Origin: Candidatus Fredericiella danica
GTDB lineage: Bacteria; Chloroflexota; Anaerolineae; Caldilineales; Caldilineaceae
Assembly: GCA_016713335.1 (NCBI GenBank)
Contig: JADJPH010000034.1
Span: forward strand, 1 to 64,000
DNA: 64,000 nt
Direction: 5' to 3'
Shown: piece by piece, positions 63,975 through 64,000 of the stretch
How positions within the stretch are numbered: position 1 is the first letter of the stretch
Layout: each line of letters begins with the position of its first letter
Position numbers and translations under genes: made by a program
Notes under the pieces: generated by a model
What the model was told of the DNA's origin: nothing
Database searches by the model: none
What the model saw: only the letters and a program-made list of their open reading frames with translations

Positions 63975-64000
63975 GGCGTAACTCCTCTGATCGTTGATAT

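Overview
The window is a high-GC, gene-dense bacterial chromosome segment. Protein styles point to a Chloroflexota (Caldilinea/Anaerolinea-like) organism: NarL/DevR-type two-component genes, a giant DUF11-repeat surface protein, a pyruvate:ferredoxin oxidoreductase next to a dihydroorotate-dehydrogenase-like gene, and lipoproteins with Thr/Pro-rich linkers. The phylum assignment is inference from style, not a search. No rRNA, tRNA, CRISPR array, transposase or phage gene was recognised. Many genes are interrupted by single-base frameshifts whose flanking frames still encode intact family motifs. This looks like an error-prone assembly, so most such genes are annotated as one CDS across the shifts. 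The density is highest at 0.3-9.9 kb.

Layout. 0-10.6 kb is a potassium-uptake island: a KimA-type K+ importer with a coupled small membrane protein on the minus strand, divergent from kdpFABC-kdpDE. 10.6-21 kb holds a YjbR protein, a radical SAM enzyme, a UspA protein, a divergent NarL/DevR-type regulator and DevS-like sensor kinase pair, a HIT-like protein with an altered active site, a PEP-utilising (rifampicin-phosphotransferase-like) enzyme, a cation-efflux transporter, and a small membrane protein plus TetR regulator behind a palindromic operator. 21.1-28.7 kb is a co-directional block of CBS-ACT protein, pyruvate:ferredoxin oxidoreductase, dihydroorotate-dehydrogenase-like protein, triple-Usp protein and CBS protein, which suggests an anaerobic or low-energy survival module. 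29-38 kb is one ~3000-residue secreted protein of about 19 DUF11 units.

38-52 kb holds nicotinate phosphoribosyltransferase, an alkaline-phosphatase-superfamily protein, a histidine kinase lacking its catalytic motifs, an MFS transporter, FtsK, a hybrid histidine kinase, a methyltransferase, RNase J and a type-4 uracil-DNA glycosylase. 52-59 kb holds an HTH-membrane-TPR protein with a coupled YkgJ-type protein, and a MocR regulator-ilvE-methyltransferase-azlC-azlD operon for branched-chain amino acids. 59-64 kb holds intergenic repeats, exonuclease VII large subunit, a TPR protein, an SH3-like lipoprotein and a PLP-dependent cysteine-synthase-like enzyme.

The most interesting signal is a perfect 7-2-7 palindrome (CTGGTCA-N2-TGACCAG) upstream of both the UspA gene and the CBS/PFOR/Usp block. 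The only NarL/DevR-type regulator in the window lies beside the first copy. This resembles the layout of the mycobacterial DosR dormancy regulon (Usp and CBS proteins under a DevS/DevR pair) and may be a comparable regulon here.
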